Notes: generated by a model not told the origin, from the sequence alone. Shown: positions 46,801 through 49,227, counted from the stretch's first letter. The stretch: DNA of 64,000 nucleotides from JBFLYH01 sp964630235 (GCA_964630235.1 CAZVUO010000005.1:225747-289746), one strand, 5' to 3'. Program-made: numbers and translations.

Positions 46801-49166
46801 TGGCCGCCGGGTGGATTGCCCTGACTGCGGGCGGCCTGATGGTCCTGGCACCGCTCGCGGCACATCTGTCCGCTCTCCGTGCCGCGCCCCGTCCGACAGA
46901 ACCCGCGGCTCTTCCGGTTGCCGAACCCACTGAACTGGAACGCTCTCTCAAACAGCGACAGACCATGCTGCCTGAACTGGCGGGCGAACCATACCGCCAG
47001 TCCGAACCTCTGGCGACGCGGGCGCTGCAGCGCTGGTTCGCAGACCTGTTGTTCGCGGAAGACGCGCGAACCGCGGGCCAGCCGGCTGTTCGCTGGCCGT
47101 TCGAAGGACTGCAGGCGTTCTGGGCCTTCACCCTGGCGCTATTGCGCGCCGGCCTGATGCTCGCCGCGAACGCCAGACCTGGACAGGAAACGGCGTTTGA
47201 TCCTCAAAACGACCGCTTGCTGGACCTGACCCGCAAGCAGGCTCTTCCAGACTCGGAGACTGCCGCGGCTTTTGCCCGACGGTATGCAGTGGAAGTGACC
47301 CCCTTGCAGGTCCGGCCAGCTTCCACGCTGAGAACCACTGGCTGGGAACGCATACGCTTTGTTTTACAAGGCAATTCCACCTACCGCGAGACAGGCGAAA
47401 ATCAACAGCCAACCTTATACCTGCCAGACGCCATGTTGCTCCGGCTGCAGCAGCCGCTTTCCAGCCAGCCAGGCCTGCGCGGTCTTTGGCAGAGGTGGAT
47501 CTGGCACGGCAACCGTTTCCTGCTGGGAATGATGATTCGCTACCAGGCCGGAGCCTATTTCGCCGGCCTCCGCCAAGGGTTATCATGGGGACAAAAACTC
47601 GCGGATATCTCCAGCCAGGATATAGCCCAGTCCTGGACCACTGCCCTGGACCGCCTGGAAGGGCAGGAAATGGCCTTTTCTTACTATTCCCGGCGTCCAG
47701 CAGGCAAGACCGCCCTCAGTGCCTATGATGTCGAAAAAATGGCTACTAGATTGCTGCAAACCGGCGCCAGACTGCTTTCCCAGGATGACTCCTCTCCTTG
47801 GCAAACACTACAAAGCCCATTGGGGGATATGCTGCGGCAGGGTGCTGAACCCAGTGTGGAAACCTTACTGAACCTATTGAACGCCATGTCTGAAGACAGC
47901 ACGGGAGAAACCGCTGTTCTATCCACCCTTGCCAAGGAAACTGCTATTTTACAAGGGGATTTGAGGCGCTGGGCTCTGCAGGATGTCGCGGCTGCCCTGA
48001 TTGACGGCCAGACGCGTTCCCTGGCAGATACCGGCGGGAAACCCCATCCCATTTCCCTGAGAACCGGCGAAGAGGTCTATTTGTTAAGTCTGCCGGAGAC
48101 TTACGCCAAAATTATGTCCGAGTTAGATCGTCTGACCCGCGCTGTCACACCCGCGGCCTCTCTCGATCCCGCAATAACCGCCTGGAAGGAGCGGGTGGAC
48201 CTGTTGCGCGAAGCTTTGACCGCGGCGGCCACTGTGCAACCCGGAGAATTGTATCGTCTGACCCCAGACTTGGCCGCCTCCTTGTTGAGTGAAATCGTAT
48301 CCTTGACCGGGGAGGAGGGAAGGGTCGTCGTTGATTTAGGCGAGGACGTGGACTCACGGCGGGTCGGGGTTACCACGGGTGAGATCGTGGCGCGAGATCT
48401 CGCCCCAGGCGTGCAGATGGCGACCAGGGAAGTGTATCAAGTCAGCGGGCCGACGCTGGAAAGAATCACCTCTCATCTTACACAATCTAATCTGCCGGCC
48501 CATGGATTGTTCGCGCAAGCTTACGAAGGAACCTTAACCTCCCCGATGACAGCGCCAGCCGTCAGGCTTCAAGGCTTATCGCGCGCCCTCATTTCGATTT
48601 CGCGCGTTCTGCCGGCCTCCGTACAAAGGCGAATTCACTTCCTGATAATCCGACTGAATCCAAAGGGTTATTTGGATATTATACTGAATGGCGTTATGGT
48701 TTCTGGCTGGTTAAGCCTCTTGCAGGACACCTCCAGCCCGCTTGGACAAACCTATTTGCAGTGGGCTTCTCAGGCCACGCCCACCGCGGAACGACAGTTC
48801 CTGCGGGCCATGATCCGCGTTTTAAAAAACCAGCGTCTCGAGATCGAAAACGCCAGGGGCATCATGGCTGCATCCCAATTGACCCTCATGCAGGAGAACC
48901 ACCACGCTTCGCTCATTTCATTCCTGCAAACCACCCAGGCAATGTACGCGCTGTCGCCGCTGCGGATTGGCCGCTGGGATGCCAAACCCGCGGGCGTTCG
49001 TCAAACCGAGATCGTCATGCCCGGCCTGCTGGCGCAGCCCGGCAACATGGGAACCTGGGGGGCCCTGCTGGATATCATGCGGGGTTTTGACACCATCCGC
49101 ATTGACAACGACCTCTTCAACCTGCGCCGGCGCCAGCTCTTCCGCACCTCGGCCCAGGCCGCTTAA
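22803..49166 (+). CDS. giant 8787-residue membrane-associated multi-domain protein with carbohydrate-enzyme, kinase and sensor domains
   Basis: One uninterrupted frame of 26.4 kb. Order (approximate residues): signal/anchor 18-40; Tiki/ChaN-like domain 45-450; membrane hairpin 640-680; PPDK ATP-grasp and phosphohistidine domains 686-1215; helical unit A 1350-1530; membrane/HExxEA module 1, 1540-1712; unknown mixed domain 1715-1890; helical unit B 2040-2250; papain/transglutaminase-like 2255-2375; module 2, 2400-2580; class-III-FBPase-like phosphoesterase 2620-3160; module 3, 3464-3640; kinase-like 3640-3860; TreT-like GT4 4040-4490; four membrane segments 4565-4700; GT35-like 4725-5350; HATPase 5700-5830; GAF-like 5840-6060 and 6270-6510; coiled helices to 7170; membrane segment about 7203; kinase-like 7290-7540; Rossmann-like 7735-7955; hairpin 7970-8035; unique C-terminus. 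Few stop-prone stretches, no frameshift and intact motifs argue for a real gene. Function is inferred from domains only. Confidence 0.9.
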   Translation: MPHSSGFIFNRRNPPRFVKWQRVITMVISVTFVLPHIVWAFEPGTFSTSGQFTFQNQIIEIPETCASIADSFPGKGDRLVIHIQDLHCNYEVQTHIAKLLEQLTGRQRIRLMGIEGASLPVNLTKLSTFPQRQIKQQVGEYFLRQGQMSGAEFFAATGGPGLSLQGVEDPDRYQASRDCVAGFLSDETSGRLLDLREALEETKPLVYSSRLVKLDAERTAFRKGRLALLPYAVRLADRAQEQHVALDSYPALQAFVSRRQNVFPADVDPDRLFAEMELLEDNVRAPWLATEEAKTLDGLLRRLDLLEKLLNVSASPDELAAFRAHPERLRIAVFLDFLRRYPVAEDLDPDLTQLDRQLEQVDYFYRHADQRSEDFVLNLLRHMDRRQVSTALLTTGGYHTPQVLAGLRRAGVGYLSLKPRLLHPDQVNPYFALLRNRTTPLEKLFAQNQEKIALAPLLAQWQDAEQIVDENRLPRETRVTYQIIDLLLKLALLSDLAQDGRREPAALAEAFATEVGKYPANNPALAPDFATLRRQGDALLVGIANQPLLAVLYPAAAVGKLPKNAIYSTSFNGQGLSFYAPADQTAVVQALETLTASRRALLADLARRGWQRASALQAAARQAFSRWYWSPAWDRARNLLTWQFLGAAAALFLAAVMNDWSLESLLPAGGLLALGAVNARTPRHPRMLFFYPDMEAAPENLLERLGAKGRHLYEMARLNLPVPAGFTILSEVSKEVIRTRRLHSGVRRELLQNLFRLQQFTGQVLGDRANPLLVSVRSGAEHSMPGMMLTITHVGLTDETVQGLAAAVNNEDFAWETYARFMQDYARDVMNVDGNKLEDIRQRLAVAEGTMDFGVEGWQALVTEFKALIVRETGRAFPQDAREQLFEATRRVMRSWDDGRVRDFRQRNDIPDTGTGVTIQKMVFGNLDQFSGSGVIYTRDPKTGEKTISGELARQHAGEEVVDGRLVFEDMNALRTWLPEVYDELRGYAVLLEGRFKSIQDVEFTIESGQLYLLQTRSAAQMLYPLARLRVLMDMAREGLLNEREIIAQITLGELHWIEDFLKASRVPRLLEGESIARGKPAAAGIRAGRLAFTPEQARFFAEAGQDYILALHRSDKSDEPLIEHPRCVGVIEHLGGVFSHASSLMRRERQLRPCVIGLLDMDIFTRPRGGNPPVVYLGNAKLWLNPGDVLTVDGNTGRVYRGDITSQLSKSEVARVLEDQADALRQTEDWRQFETVQRWIDKHVALMTAERENLAQVIAAWTKEPDDAEITPEMKALLDAIRLTHPDLLAPENHRLLEAVVTLVAGRDRIPTVNFLEHVPDDATYEFLRQFLLPPQAYSQPDWVPGTSLSLEDSAKVLLAIAAVSPETIRKILHNPYGLHDYLVQAFGRVAQSDPEALARMLDLAAVNVGAFDAPRLDVYVMQTFFLYSRILMRLPDRTLQHVLRSVSGRTLASLSAECFLAQEHKVVKNWADKFYAPFRSWAQWDAALRGALRTHPQAGEFWKRVVEVDIARKEPWFTTRLQTAGVTPGPGSEGFLRLRPVAFLLALLSAAGVSLALGLALPPEWLSFAQGLWGALAGLGLAAAYGPRLLYLGWLARPSAASGALASDTVNTNLQLQQLVADLERRGGLPAGYQRPAFALLEPQSVWRGLLRGFRIASGSQGLVRLHSRFLTLPLAAQRAVLLHEIYEAHGQPHWRASLAEYASFLRSAPADPRADLRQAMRARLDTLYQDPYLAIGKLGDDVIELKNLQRPSESFWLKLKADANVSEGLLHYSIYLQRPDLPQSVIVTGIGLSVDRDDEINLLTFNTEYPAGALPGGGGQTVMNFLRQEALRLNRRFLFSDVGNARVRTLVRRFTKNVSVPGWSVEGQDPQARLAWDWDNWRGQFLNADPQTTPEVIAGQVAEWERLADRAEQVLARLVPDPARQAGVRAAMWQRARAAWDQTQLPRQAGLAALTAVLEAGLPADARVPGKIMTWLENELKDMRELVFPEDLSRLARQLAGPTSVDLVVETADSMEALLDDLTEAPASDASPNAEQERTRLALNRLLNTLTPVQAGLAFQALADLDLDQWRRVAAYPLGNHDAFIKVLVHLGETNPLALASLLDALPFDLSRATPAQLRDHLVQVNLSYARALTQLPYAQQQQIIRSLNAQTVYTLYWEWMVALSHPLYYQTHFSRLMDAGRLRLLLRDTLRSHPDQARFWKLVDAGRRTGQSGFFREFTDQDSLAALLRKEGFVLPEDPPATAELARQARWVREEFKRSATSGALCFTHAARLLTYFRSQDRNAVLFKKRWDGVADEHYYVYVDGYLVDPYPDDLIAKFQTPEVDQIRGLVRDGVVVVRATSPEAAPYRTGILPERQDDALIARVNLLIAAEFDLPVVATAEDADWRRLDRQSIRVSPWRLALGAFLVAVLGVFSFLLSPGSTLSTLSAWGAGAGVLSLAGIYAPRLYYWWRLVQARAPALDPVLIDAQLTRLLANLEQEHVLPGNRHILPAGYQRPRFKVLPEKILNRPFWRGFRVAYGASGIVYLHPNFLSLPVSAQRAVLIHEIYEAHNRGHLQATLAELASYVRSAILFLRPAARHFRRIEWIGYQAKTDPQARRQQIENLLFEIQRELSRPGSGHLPQAAVISDLHADARRFAELLGDALRQLTGFQGTLDPDRSIERQMNEQGLSLKDMPGLIVINGDLLDRGTDGFRAFNLVRELRRVAPDRVVYIVGNHDLWAAGNLLGIHLPWYPGYDFHGDTESEQLVVRHRRTHPRQVNDFAWWTARLAEYNADQSAWQKSDFGKAMKASRAGFLELYQRVGKTWTEPQKDTWEEFIGHFARIQVPDPAVGLNAIGRTSMEWWQRVHAELVAHRRAREGLADAEELQAWDQAAALALQISAAYLERMAAALAAGKWWVKVLQGINTQAYSSMEWWCQDWSSHKGWGEAFIAELNERFLYVNGQPVTQANYPQSRVMQDMARFFLENFNLHAFDAYGNLVTHGMLPVEPDGSIRVSFRGRTYTGREVFTALTAMADAVKKSRGERSQMIETFRVMNDWYADKTTRIKPMHVRSYLRDIGLHLIQGGLRAFNWFTGHNPLTKMGTSFMHQDGDYAMFFIDKGMSPKFGGEGSYALIGAGVRFRGFSADRSRAVVDSPVTVTEPRGVIVNPGMPREEYLRKIQRALRVELASLPARPAPRLVRRPAAEITSEELLHNRILDLVLARPSLPTKDRDRQTLAAFLVADHPLKAEVFARINRLGEAEILQHLEALLARDQGDSQPFGFGQNTFSPFRQRHLTLRELVLQPTNGLRDLNQLLISPLSVVSSPELMDRLIKGGQATLVRTSIEAEYLLLRALVILSRQPERLFLTAADVEELARYLQIPEVLSDLDFYLQQRETAGQATTTMPANVLALAQLFLPADTPEKRASLGELLALLGRLRTESPLWAEVLNDPRLPAASQAADLRRLEALAAGAAQPSEGELRLAPLRLLAAAAVAVGIGISLSLTLGPETAVRAVSLWGAASGLGLAAIYGARLYYLWRLVRPRAPALDPAHANQQLAELIADLARRGGLPEGYAPAIAVLPPQSLRSILFRGFLIAKAEGGRLWLHPNFLSLPWPIQQAVALHELVEAGGQGHWRATWEEFRSYFRSRPFRPTYPQTIFAGDFTIQEPLERGTAWNRYRVRYKNYPYFFLVKNELDPRDAEHYALARLAPAALNQQTLDVVLTGLNLQRFRLLRFRHRLLAPRVESFVMNESGTVIGYLAPYWAGEKLSDLTRRGALSTGQLNQVLRQLHAQLDIMHANRLMHGDPHFENAWVKPPSPWVPRFLARRFPRLFPVVARFVNFQPREEFNPTADVLKFRLLVDRLSRETLAGRAAEFIPAPAPRPAVRPLAGNLADARVTAAVVRTGDQATALVLDHRTGEALYRRSFTLGADPTGAVRDELTYVLRQLGVRIDTAGVSGWPEDGYDALRAMLWNDLDIVAFSPADSPAGSFADPADLQAVADAARRLFHETAEVVRVNPDGQVRVNPLGTLADFEPVLGPERLARHRALAKLARSEDLRLVFINSTPKGGGVAIMRHGILRWAQLLGLPMRWLVMSPDDSGRVFDVTKLKFHNVLQLGQANPLTAEDRTLLDAWTREQAGKFQPHLAWGNVFVIDDPQPAGLVRTIKQINPEAKIIWRCHIEFNVDQINQPGTAAHETWKHLVEQVGPADLFLFHEKAFVPAGFETGRMVLQMYPAMVPLDGMNKPLRPIQMDYYLRLFNEIVAAQDQTPLDPDRPIFTQIARFDPSKGIPDVLEAYRLLRRRLAPLRWLAEAPVPALRFLAGWGLPLAGRLEQRLLDLGRYLRPQLVILGNGANDDPEARPLYDLARTIKTQPDFAAIADDIKVVLAPHNDQLLNAVLRWSRIAFQLSHREGFEFKVTEALQKGVPVIAYRAGGIPAQIEDGNTGYLLRVGDVRGVARRLRGLMLNPFRYRRMSRDAAERSRANYLIQDNAANLVSLGLLLRSGRLTPETLAEAERGRNEHEVTPALREQVMDEAEARFRVPSPQVTRGPTWPAGLMPRFRAEVLDAHGHLRPLALARAVAHENLWLLPLILVTGLVTLAISALTLQGPAPVPLLQWLAPSLTGLFYALTFTTGHGKTVLVYDEAEARYLEVPRTRRHTLQLFGLGAGLAALALGGVALGVYGTFLGLGAFVSLSAGVLAGFAAAWVLHFSWNYFLTRRRPGLAAGLAQPVPSLPPLETVVELTVESRLSHDLIGRVRANLTDPGDPRHARLAKELAALDGDPELALQLLAMSGSIGGIGPLLTDRIEDLGRQGGFRKVLGIRPLYQQVWRQQITPGQNGQPDQFSLNKVQVGDMLRSALDRTKIPGTDQDLTLEVPMNDGRVRKVAVWQEADPKTGTVMYYLDDHDPAETEPNVFDVVYSGYADKHESARFRGDFEAKKRIAMEQSYLLGRAYLALLESLQVQPDAVILSEMSAGTFAIPQVVTDRYQHSPATARARFIFNDHTPLEYAHVVEHKDFLAKYPLAREVVELLTDGQGQVHITSLIATLAESVYGVARLHWQTMLAMPAYQRVRDKLRYITNGVNLDFWQWGGLRAWDKLSDEALLAEKDRARQAMVALLADRLGRDDAWKAQMEGKKVFNWTRRVVRYKQLFRLLEMVRDPGLRQQFLDSNAVLLFGGRVHQDDTASQRLVQEFLNEIHAHPELRDRMIFYPNFNTLDMQTIAAGVDGTIMGANEGREASATGFMKVLVNGGIVIGSPDGAVPENCVFLGQAGRYAGQVPAEGVRFSEDPRGANAVLLPYDTVDDEDGNRRSFTPKALADAITLAAQSLSDPPTRVGMMRRALAESPRLSTQRVVREMLALLRELERTSEARQAAMQAGRDLALAALPGLDYYRLNRMLDLPVGRFVWKPEETKIAPVARPENVPEGSLRALWHEFMSLKSLGALDEPVLLFNAAGNPQFNAQPGQAGGYLLAYLRRGLAENEHFLSLPRSTQDQILNDVDRLLVRVQTARDAGDSQAVLNTHYEAMGLLAGWIEAENRLRHFQWLRDGLLDFYRNRMTSVLGFLLRLQKQQPEYFSARAPGAEQTRGEQLQSALQTAETWLGPGLDQLVQENAAWYAREPEQMDAAIQRVLLGVLNAMAPATEALAKGIAEMPKAAWDERSLQSLSVLQSDLVRLQAQNERIRGAAPLRHGVPVPTSAFWAVRRALQRLGDRASVVSVRRLAEHAAVFVDPELLAVTLENLMAAALANKAGKVSVTLAQQDHRLVITLEDTGQLFTDEALAQAPHLPFLAVGDIPRNSGLELLEARLLAERAGGSLELEQDRPEKGAAVFRARLTLPLYLVAGEIAEVPEPTLWSAWARLTTTLAQAQNEAEIQAALMQALDDFFGFRRANFYGLHQAADGAWRYISTGRYGLLGFSTALAERPFEALDEKLSLLLAYDRSRREEDQVQVINARVEDQRVNPRHVLKDIFKYTFFDATVSWQYRLFGWLNNDLAARLVGPRLSRWLLRRAPAPRLQDINRSITLLFAPPGEPANGMLFILPTRAITEEEQAILNRLTRVAGQAYQRLARQRRLTQDWPTLVQRQPAQAELNALLDQGRTLIQQYRRQVQGLQKLLAKAGEVDPGVLAQFSGATAATEELLARFFRRIELSDTVPVPDTLLDASDPASLLEDYSLRVNQAQSADAIAGWSRLAAELLETSAWPEPQRAYLATVFDQLARSAMENLANLELLALEQPLAERLAQLADVPAQSLPPQLGRRLNQARQTLENFHQRLRLLQGVNPAVFTAFDYARRLFAAQSAPDVLTSLFDTVLNNTSFAGLTVYTVRLDDRRALWYRSLLRSGMFGRSAARNWTALSPRSEKNRALTLAAQGPIEERDDRGALIYQQARRPGGLEYLYLAQRHRAPFVDQRELLRDVVRHSSQPFPGWFRSFGEAVALALPHAMARMLVRFIAAVRPSSVRRVDEILYLPVHDAQGAVRGLLQINNWRNRQPLFASPEQRGEILQTLALLTSLTAGHLDALEQQRSLETTVDELRLVAGELNGSFRGTLFDRLSGLQVLLTEKNFFASLLSAGRTAGSISGRQAKIARAWLAQLPKFPVRLEQLLNRVSAIHEEAAARTDGLAAEIDARLRKLEARTDLESDQPFEGREQTVIAQFNRRVAEAQTPAELEAAAADSLREAGNNLLLRDLMLAQLRLAWERALRRQILQNEQQSLQDALRGLSEAFTDFFIQLEEAYAVLAQSGALTSDQARLQTARQWLTELAGLHPRVGLFTESLDRILAARARLLPAGRDTRLLAPAASSHYQLLAEALAAPRPERELRRVIRYGLLQQLPAYRHLEQIQEREASWPEFALGLADTLARLRSGFWKHPRQLWRTPQPGRPLGLGQLWSWSRLLQQVRRDGHDQLLDFLLLLLPEPGRAALLPAARHQLSLLLARSLVERYAAETGRTLSADLAVKILSAYPRLLEYLQGDLGSRDLQRTLEPFQADELSLLTLAALLVLRNSGPAGALTRERAEDLLTRTGSLAGYVRWLESEALAATAEQAARRVRAWSFLPELGLTPAESRARLDRVLAGLDQRLPQAQRAAFNRWLGQVRFSQGAATFAHLSPENLAKLLVLLWRLDQRQPSDLIAFESGRPSGALEAALEAWDETNWERDVPALSRQLLAHQTGRLNDLVCRLSADPANHTSQLSVGAVTSAAAGRPSAVSGTTRKPGGGRTLLFFALALGLGAALLALAPEGMGILAGKIAGWDLLEQTSQSALTPLLGGVLLTPENQARLRGFFAGIFRPLARLWDQVRGLQRVPLDSLRLEKRLESGSMSNVYAVEYQGRRWALIQNKFLDAQAPGPPREGYTPESLAEIQESIEERAKNYRLYRGLRHQGHAVAPEIGPLVSNASGLVVGYLSELVPGRELGALVRFGAITGDQLEAILEQLRAQLALLHGRGLVHGDTRPENVLVAFTPQGEPVARFIDFEPSRGQWTVQQDLDLFEERVAQLLRYELQPDNVAHIRALVRGEFERQQWLQDRNAASAYLTAVRRAWFQLMDAVEPLPDRAAWENRLQEFLGRFGALPSETRLWEKTHLLQVRQTVADALPVFASELDRLVRPETPETVRAAQASLLKNTQNLLAGWQDLAGPASAAKAENAVAQKVKNLLDSAQLPVAQPAVQPERARAPLFAWSVGPLANEAGFIRPDIFSTLFWRLWTWLLRRPFAQWTADIPDSGKELPYGRISEFRLGIFDRMRPFLRRLGSVKRAFYPASAGDISTLLLAGDPDRILMVDRQPFGGPDDLARAEPLREGYWAEKQLEGSAGWSRTETIQTIGALIAPLVWDLEMIGAAGIRITRYSPTEHRIQFTWGRTPAESRPREILFISECDLEHPGSYPVSLTRWLRSGYDLYLQKSGEDLHRLDAMDYHLQFLKDGGLILSDLLNREVMLDERYQPVPWPFDLGSRHTEYFALGYGFETFLHWKNPPATARPQGPASSQAGFTTLETLTAMTAVFGVGLLLAAGLALASGGLSLAAGWIALTAGGLMVLAPLAAHLSALRAAPRPTEPAALPVAEPTELERSLKQRQTMLPELAGEPYRQSEPLATRALQRWFADLLFAEDARTAGQPAVRWPFEGLQAFWAFTLALLRAGLMLAANARPGQETAFDPQNDRLLDLTRKQALPDSETAAAFARRYAVEVTPLQVRPASTLRTTGWERIRFVLQGNSTYRETGENQQPTLYLPDAMLLRLQQPLSSQPGLRGLWQRWIWHGNRFLLGMMIRYQAGAYFAGLRQGLSWGQKLADISSQDIAQSWTTALDRLEGQEMAFSYYSRRPAGKTALSAYDVEKMATRLLQTGARLLSQDDSSPWQTLQSPLGDMLRQGAEPSVETLLNLLNAMSEDSTGETAVLSTLAKETAILQGDLRRWALQDVAAALIDGQTRSLADTGGKPHPISLRTGEEVYLLSLPETYAKIMSELDRLTRAVTPAASLDPAITAWKERVDLLREALTAAATVQPGELYRLTPDLAASLLSEIVSLTGEEGRVVVDLGEDVDSRRVGVTTGEIVARDLAPGVQMATREVYQVSGPTLERITSHLTQSNLPAHGLFAQAYEGTLTSPMTAPAVRLQGLSRALISISRVLPASVQRRIHFLIIRLNPKGYLDIILNGVMVSGWLSLLQDTSSPLGQTYLQWASQATPTAERQFLRAMIRVLKNQRLEIENARGIMAASQLTLMQENHHASLISFLQTTQAMYALSPLRIGRWDAKPAGVRQTEIVMPGLLAQPGNMGTWGALLDIMRGFDTIRIDNDLFNLRRRQLFRTSAQAA
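22930..24150 (+). other. N-terminal domain of giant protein, Tiki/ChaN/TraB-like
   Basis: Residues about 45-450 follow the signal anchor. The segment starts 'LVIHIQDLHCNYEVQTHIAK', continues with 'IRLMGIEGA' about 30 residues on, and later has 'LLTTGGYHTPQVL' and 'GYLSLKPRL'. A leading beta strand ending in D-x-H, a G-x-E strand and a late G-x-H is the layout of the EreA/ChaN/TraB-Tiki superfamily (heme-binding or metalloprotease-like). I cannot confirm by alignment, so the label is tentative. Confidence 0.4.
24858..26450 (+). other. pyruvate phosphate dikinase-like ATP-grasp and phosphohistidine domains
   Basis: Within the giant protein, residues about 686-1216. PPDK-type signatures in order: 'GAKGRHLYEMARLNLPVPAG' with Lys about 708; 'LLVSVRSGAEHSMPGMM'; 'GTGVTIQKMVFGN' with 'SGSGVIYTRDPKTGEK'; 'DVEFTIESGQLYLLQTRS'; and the phosphohistidine loop 'GGVFSHASSL' with His1141 (codon 26223-26225). 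PPDK phosphorylates this His from ATP and passes the phosphate to pyruvate. The C-terminal PEP/pyruvate TIM barrel is absent: helical sequence follows instead. It is closer to PPDK than to PEP synthase because of the SMPGMM motif. Confidence 0.85.
26870..27400 (+). repeat. helical unit A of the giant protein (duplicated as unit B)
   Basis: Residues about 1356-1530. It aligns by eye with unit B: 'HDYLVQAFGRVAQSDPEALARMLD' with 'HDAFIKVLVHLGETNPLALASLLD', and 'YSRILMRLPDRTLQHVLRSV' with 'YARALTQLPYAQQQQIIRSL'. Both units are followed by a membrane/HExxEA module, unit B after an intervening papain-like domain. Confidence 0.7.
27420..27940 (+). repeat. membrane hairpin plus HEIYEAH module, copy 1
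   Basis: Residues about 1540-1712: two hydrophobic segments, then 'GPRLLYLGWLARP', 'GGLPAGYQRP', 'LLRGFRIA', 'RLHSRFLTLP' and 'QRAVLLHEIYEAHG' with His1686 (codon 27858-27860). The HExxEAH pattern after a hydrophobic helix resembles a zinc-metallopeptidase helix, but a third ligand is not certain. Confidence 0.8.
28930..29510 (+). repeat. helical unit B of the giant protein
   Basis: Residues about 2043-2235, homologous by eye to unit A (26870-27400), ending in 'LRSHPDQARFWKLVD' against 'LRTHPQAGEFWKRVV' of unit A. Confidence 0.7.
29550..29930 (+). other. papain/transglutaminase-like segment in giant protein
   Basis: Residues about 2250-2375. 'TSGALCFTHAARLL' (Cys2270), then 'DEHYYVYVDGYLVDPYP' (His2302, Asp2308) reproduces the Cys-helix / His-strand / Asp-strand order of papain-fold transglutaminase-like and NlpC-like peptidases. 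Assignment is by motif order only. Confidence 0.45.
29995..30530 (+). repeat. membrane hairpin plus HEIYEAH module, copy 2
   Basis: Residues about 2398-2576. Same order as copy 1: hydrophobic hairpin, 'APRLYYWWRLV', 'LPAGYQRP', 'FWRGFRVAYG', 'YLHPNFLSLP', 'QRAVLIHEIYEAHN' with His2549 (codon 30447-30449). It has an 8-residue insertion (EHVLPGNR region) relative to copies 1 and 3. Confidence 0.8.
30660..32290 (+). other. metallophosphoesterase domain resembling class-III fructose-1,6-bisphosphatase
   Basis: Residues about 2620-3162. The calcineurin-like metal ligands are all present: SDLHAD (Asp2633, His2635), GDLLDRG (Asp2688, Asp2691), GNHD (Asn2720, His2721) and a late GHNP (His3080) with 'FIDKGMSPKFGGEGSYALIGAG' after it. 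The long insertion between GNHD and GHNP and the final 'I D.G.S......G..GY.L' style are like the class-III FBPase (Firmicutes Fbp) architecture rather than a short phosphatase. Substrate is inferred. Confidence 0.75.
33190..33700 (+). repeat. membrane hairpin plus HELVEAG module, copy 3 (degenerate)
   Basis: Residues about 3463-3633. It matches copies 1 and 2: 'GARLYYLWRLVRPRAPALDP', 'GGLPEGY', 'LFRGFLIA', 'WLHPNFLSLP', then 'AVALHELVEAGGQGHWRA' (His3608, codon 33624-33626). The second His of HExxEAH is Gly here, so any metal site may be lost. Confidence 0.8.
33715..34390 (+). other. kinase-like domain 1 in giant protein, DFG Asp replaced
   Basis: Residues about 3638-3862. The C-lobe has 'LMHGDPHFENAWV' (His3788, Asp3790), the catalytic loop of lipopolysaccharide-kinase/aminoglycoside-kinase-like folds. 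The DFG-equivalent is 'FVNFQ' with Asn3825. Loss of the metal-binding Asp suggests a pseudokinase or altered metal use. Confidence 0.65.
34920..36270 (+). other. GT4 glycosyltransferase domain, trehalose synthase (TreT)-like
   Basis: Residues about 4040-4489. 'FINSTPKGGGVAIMRHG' (N-terminal Rossmann), 'IIWRCHIEFNV', 'LFLFHEKAFVP', 'TQIARFDPSKGIPDVLEAYRLL' and 'FQLSHREGFEFKVTEALQKGVPVIAYRAGGI' (GT4 donor motif E-x7-E region) match the trehalose glycosyltransferring synthase type. That type makes trehalose from NDP-glucose and glucose reversibly. An insertion of about 50 residues around 35650-35790 is unusual. Confidence 0.8.
36970..38850 (+). other. GT35 alpha-glucan phosphorylase-like domain
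   Basis: Residues about 4723-5349. 'RYITNGVNLDFW', 'NWTRRVVRYKQLFRLLEMV', 'LFGGRVHQDD', 'FNTLDMQTIAAGVDGTIMG' and 'EASATGFMKVLVNGG' followed by 'GSPDGAVPENCVF' match the C-lobe of glycogen/maltodextrin phosphorylases. Lys5231 (codon 38493-38495) sits at the PLP lysine position of the EASGTGNMK motif. The N-lobe is shorter and less clear. Confidence 0.75.
39880..40300 (+). other. histidine-kinase-type ATPase (HATPase_c) domain in giant protein
   Basis: Residues about 5693-5833. 'DPELLAVTLENLMAAAL' (N box with Asn), 'LVITLEDTG' (G1 box) and 'NSGLELLEARLLAERAGGSLEL' (G2 box region) follow the GHKL order. No H-box phosphoacceptor His with the usual context is obvious upstream, so the phosphotransfer partner is unclear. 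Confidence 0.65.
40310..42340 (+). other. two GAF-like sensor regions with intervening helices
   Basis: Regions at residues about 5837-6065 and 6268-6512. Each has an entry helix ('LTTTLAQAQNEAEIQAALMQALDDFF' / 'ARRLFAAQSAPDVLTSLFDTVL'), a beta-sheet middle and an exit helix ('AILNRLTRVAGQAYQRL' / 'LQTLALLTSLTAGHLDAL') of GAF style. They also share 'FRR.NFY' / 'FAGLTVY' strands. Ligand is unknown. Confidence 0.5.
44660..45420 (+). other. kinase-like domain 2 in giant protein, catalytic motifs intact
   Basis: Residues about 7287-7540. A glycine-loop-like 'LESGSMSNVYAVEYQGRRWAL', then 'LVHGDTRPENVLV' (His7430, Asp7432) and 'FIDFEPSRG' with the metal Asp7454. Unlike kinase-like domain 1 it retains both acidic residues. 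RIO/LPS-kinase-like folds use this layout. Confidence 0.7.
46000..46660 (+). other. Rossmann-like (methyltransferase-like) domain near giant C-terminus
   Basis: Residues about 7733-7952. 'FYPASAGDISTLLLAGDPDRILMVDRQPFGGPDDL' reads like motif I and the following acidic strand of a class-I Rossmann fold, and 'FLKDGGLILSDLLN' like a later strand. No SAM motif is certain; annotate as Rossmann-like. Confidence 0.4.
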
Positions 49167-49227
49167 CCTGTCCTAGGATCTATCCTTGTATTCCTATTTC
49201 ATCCTTTTTTTCAGGTTTTTACTGTGT

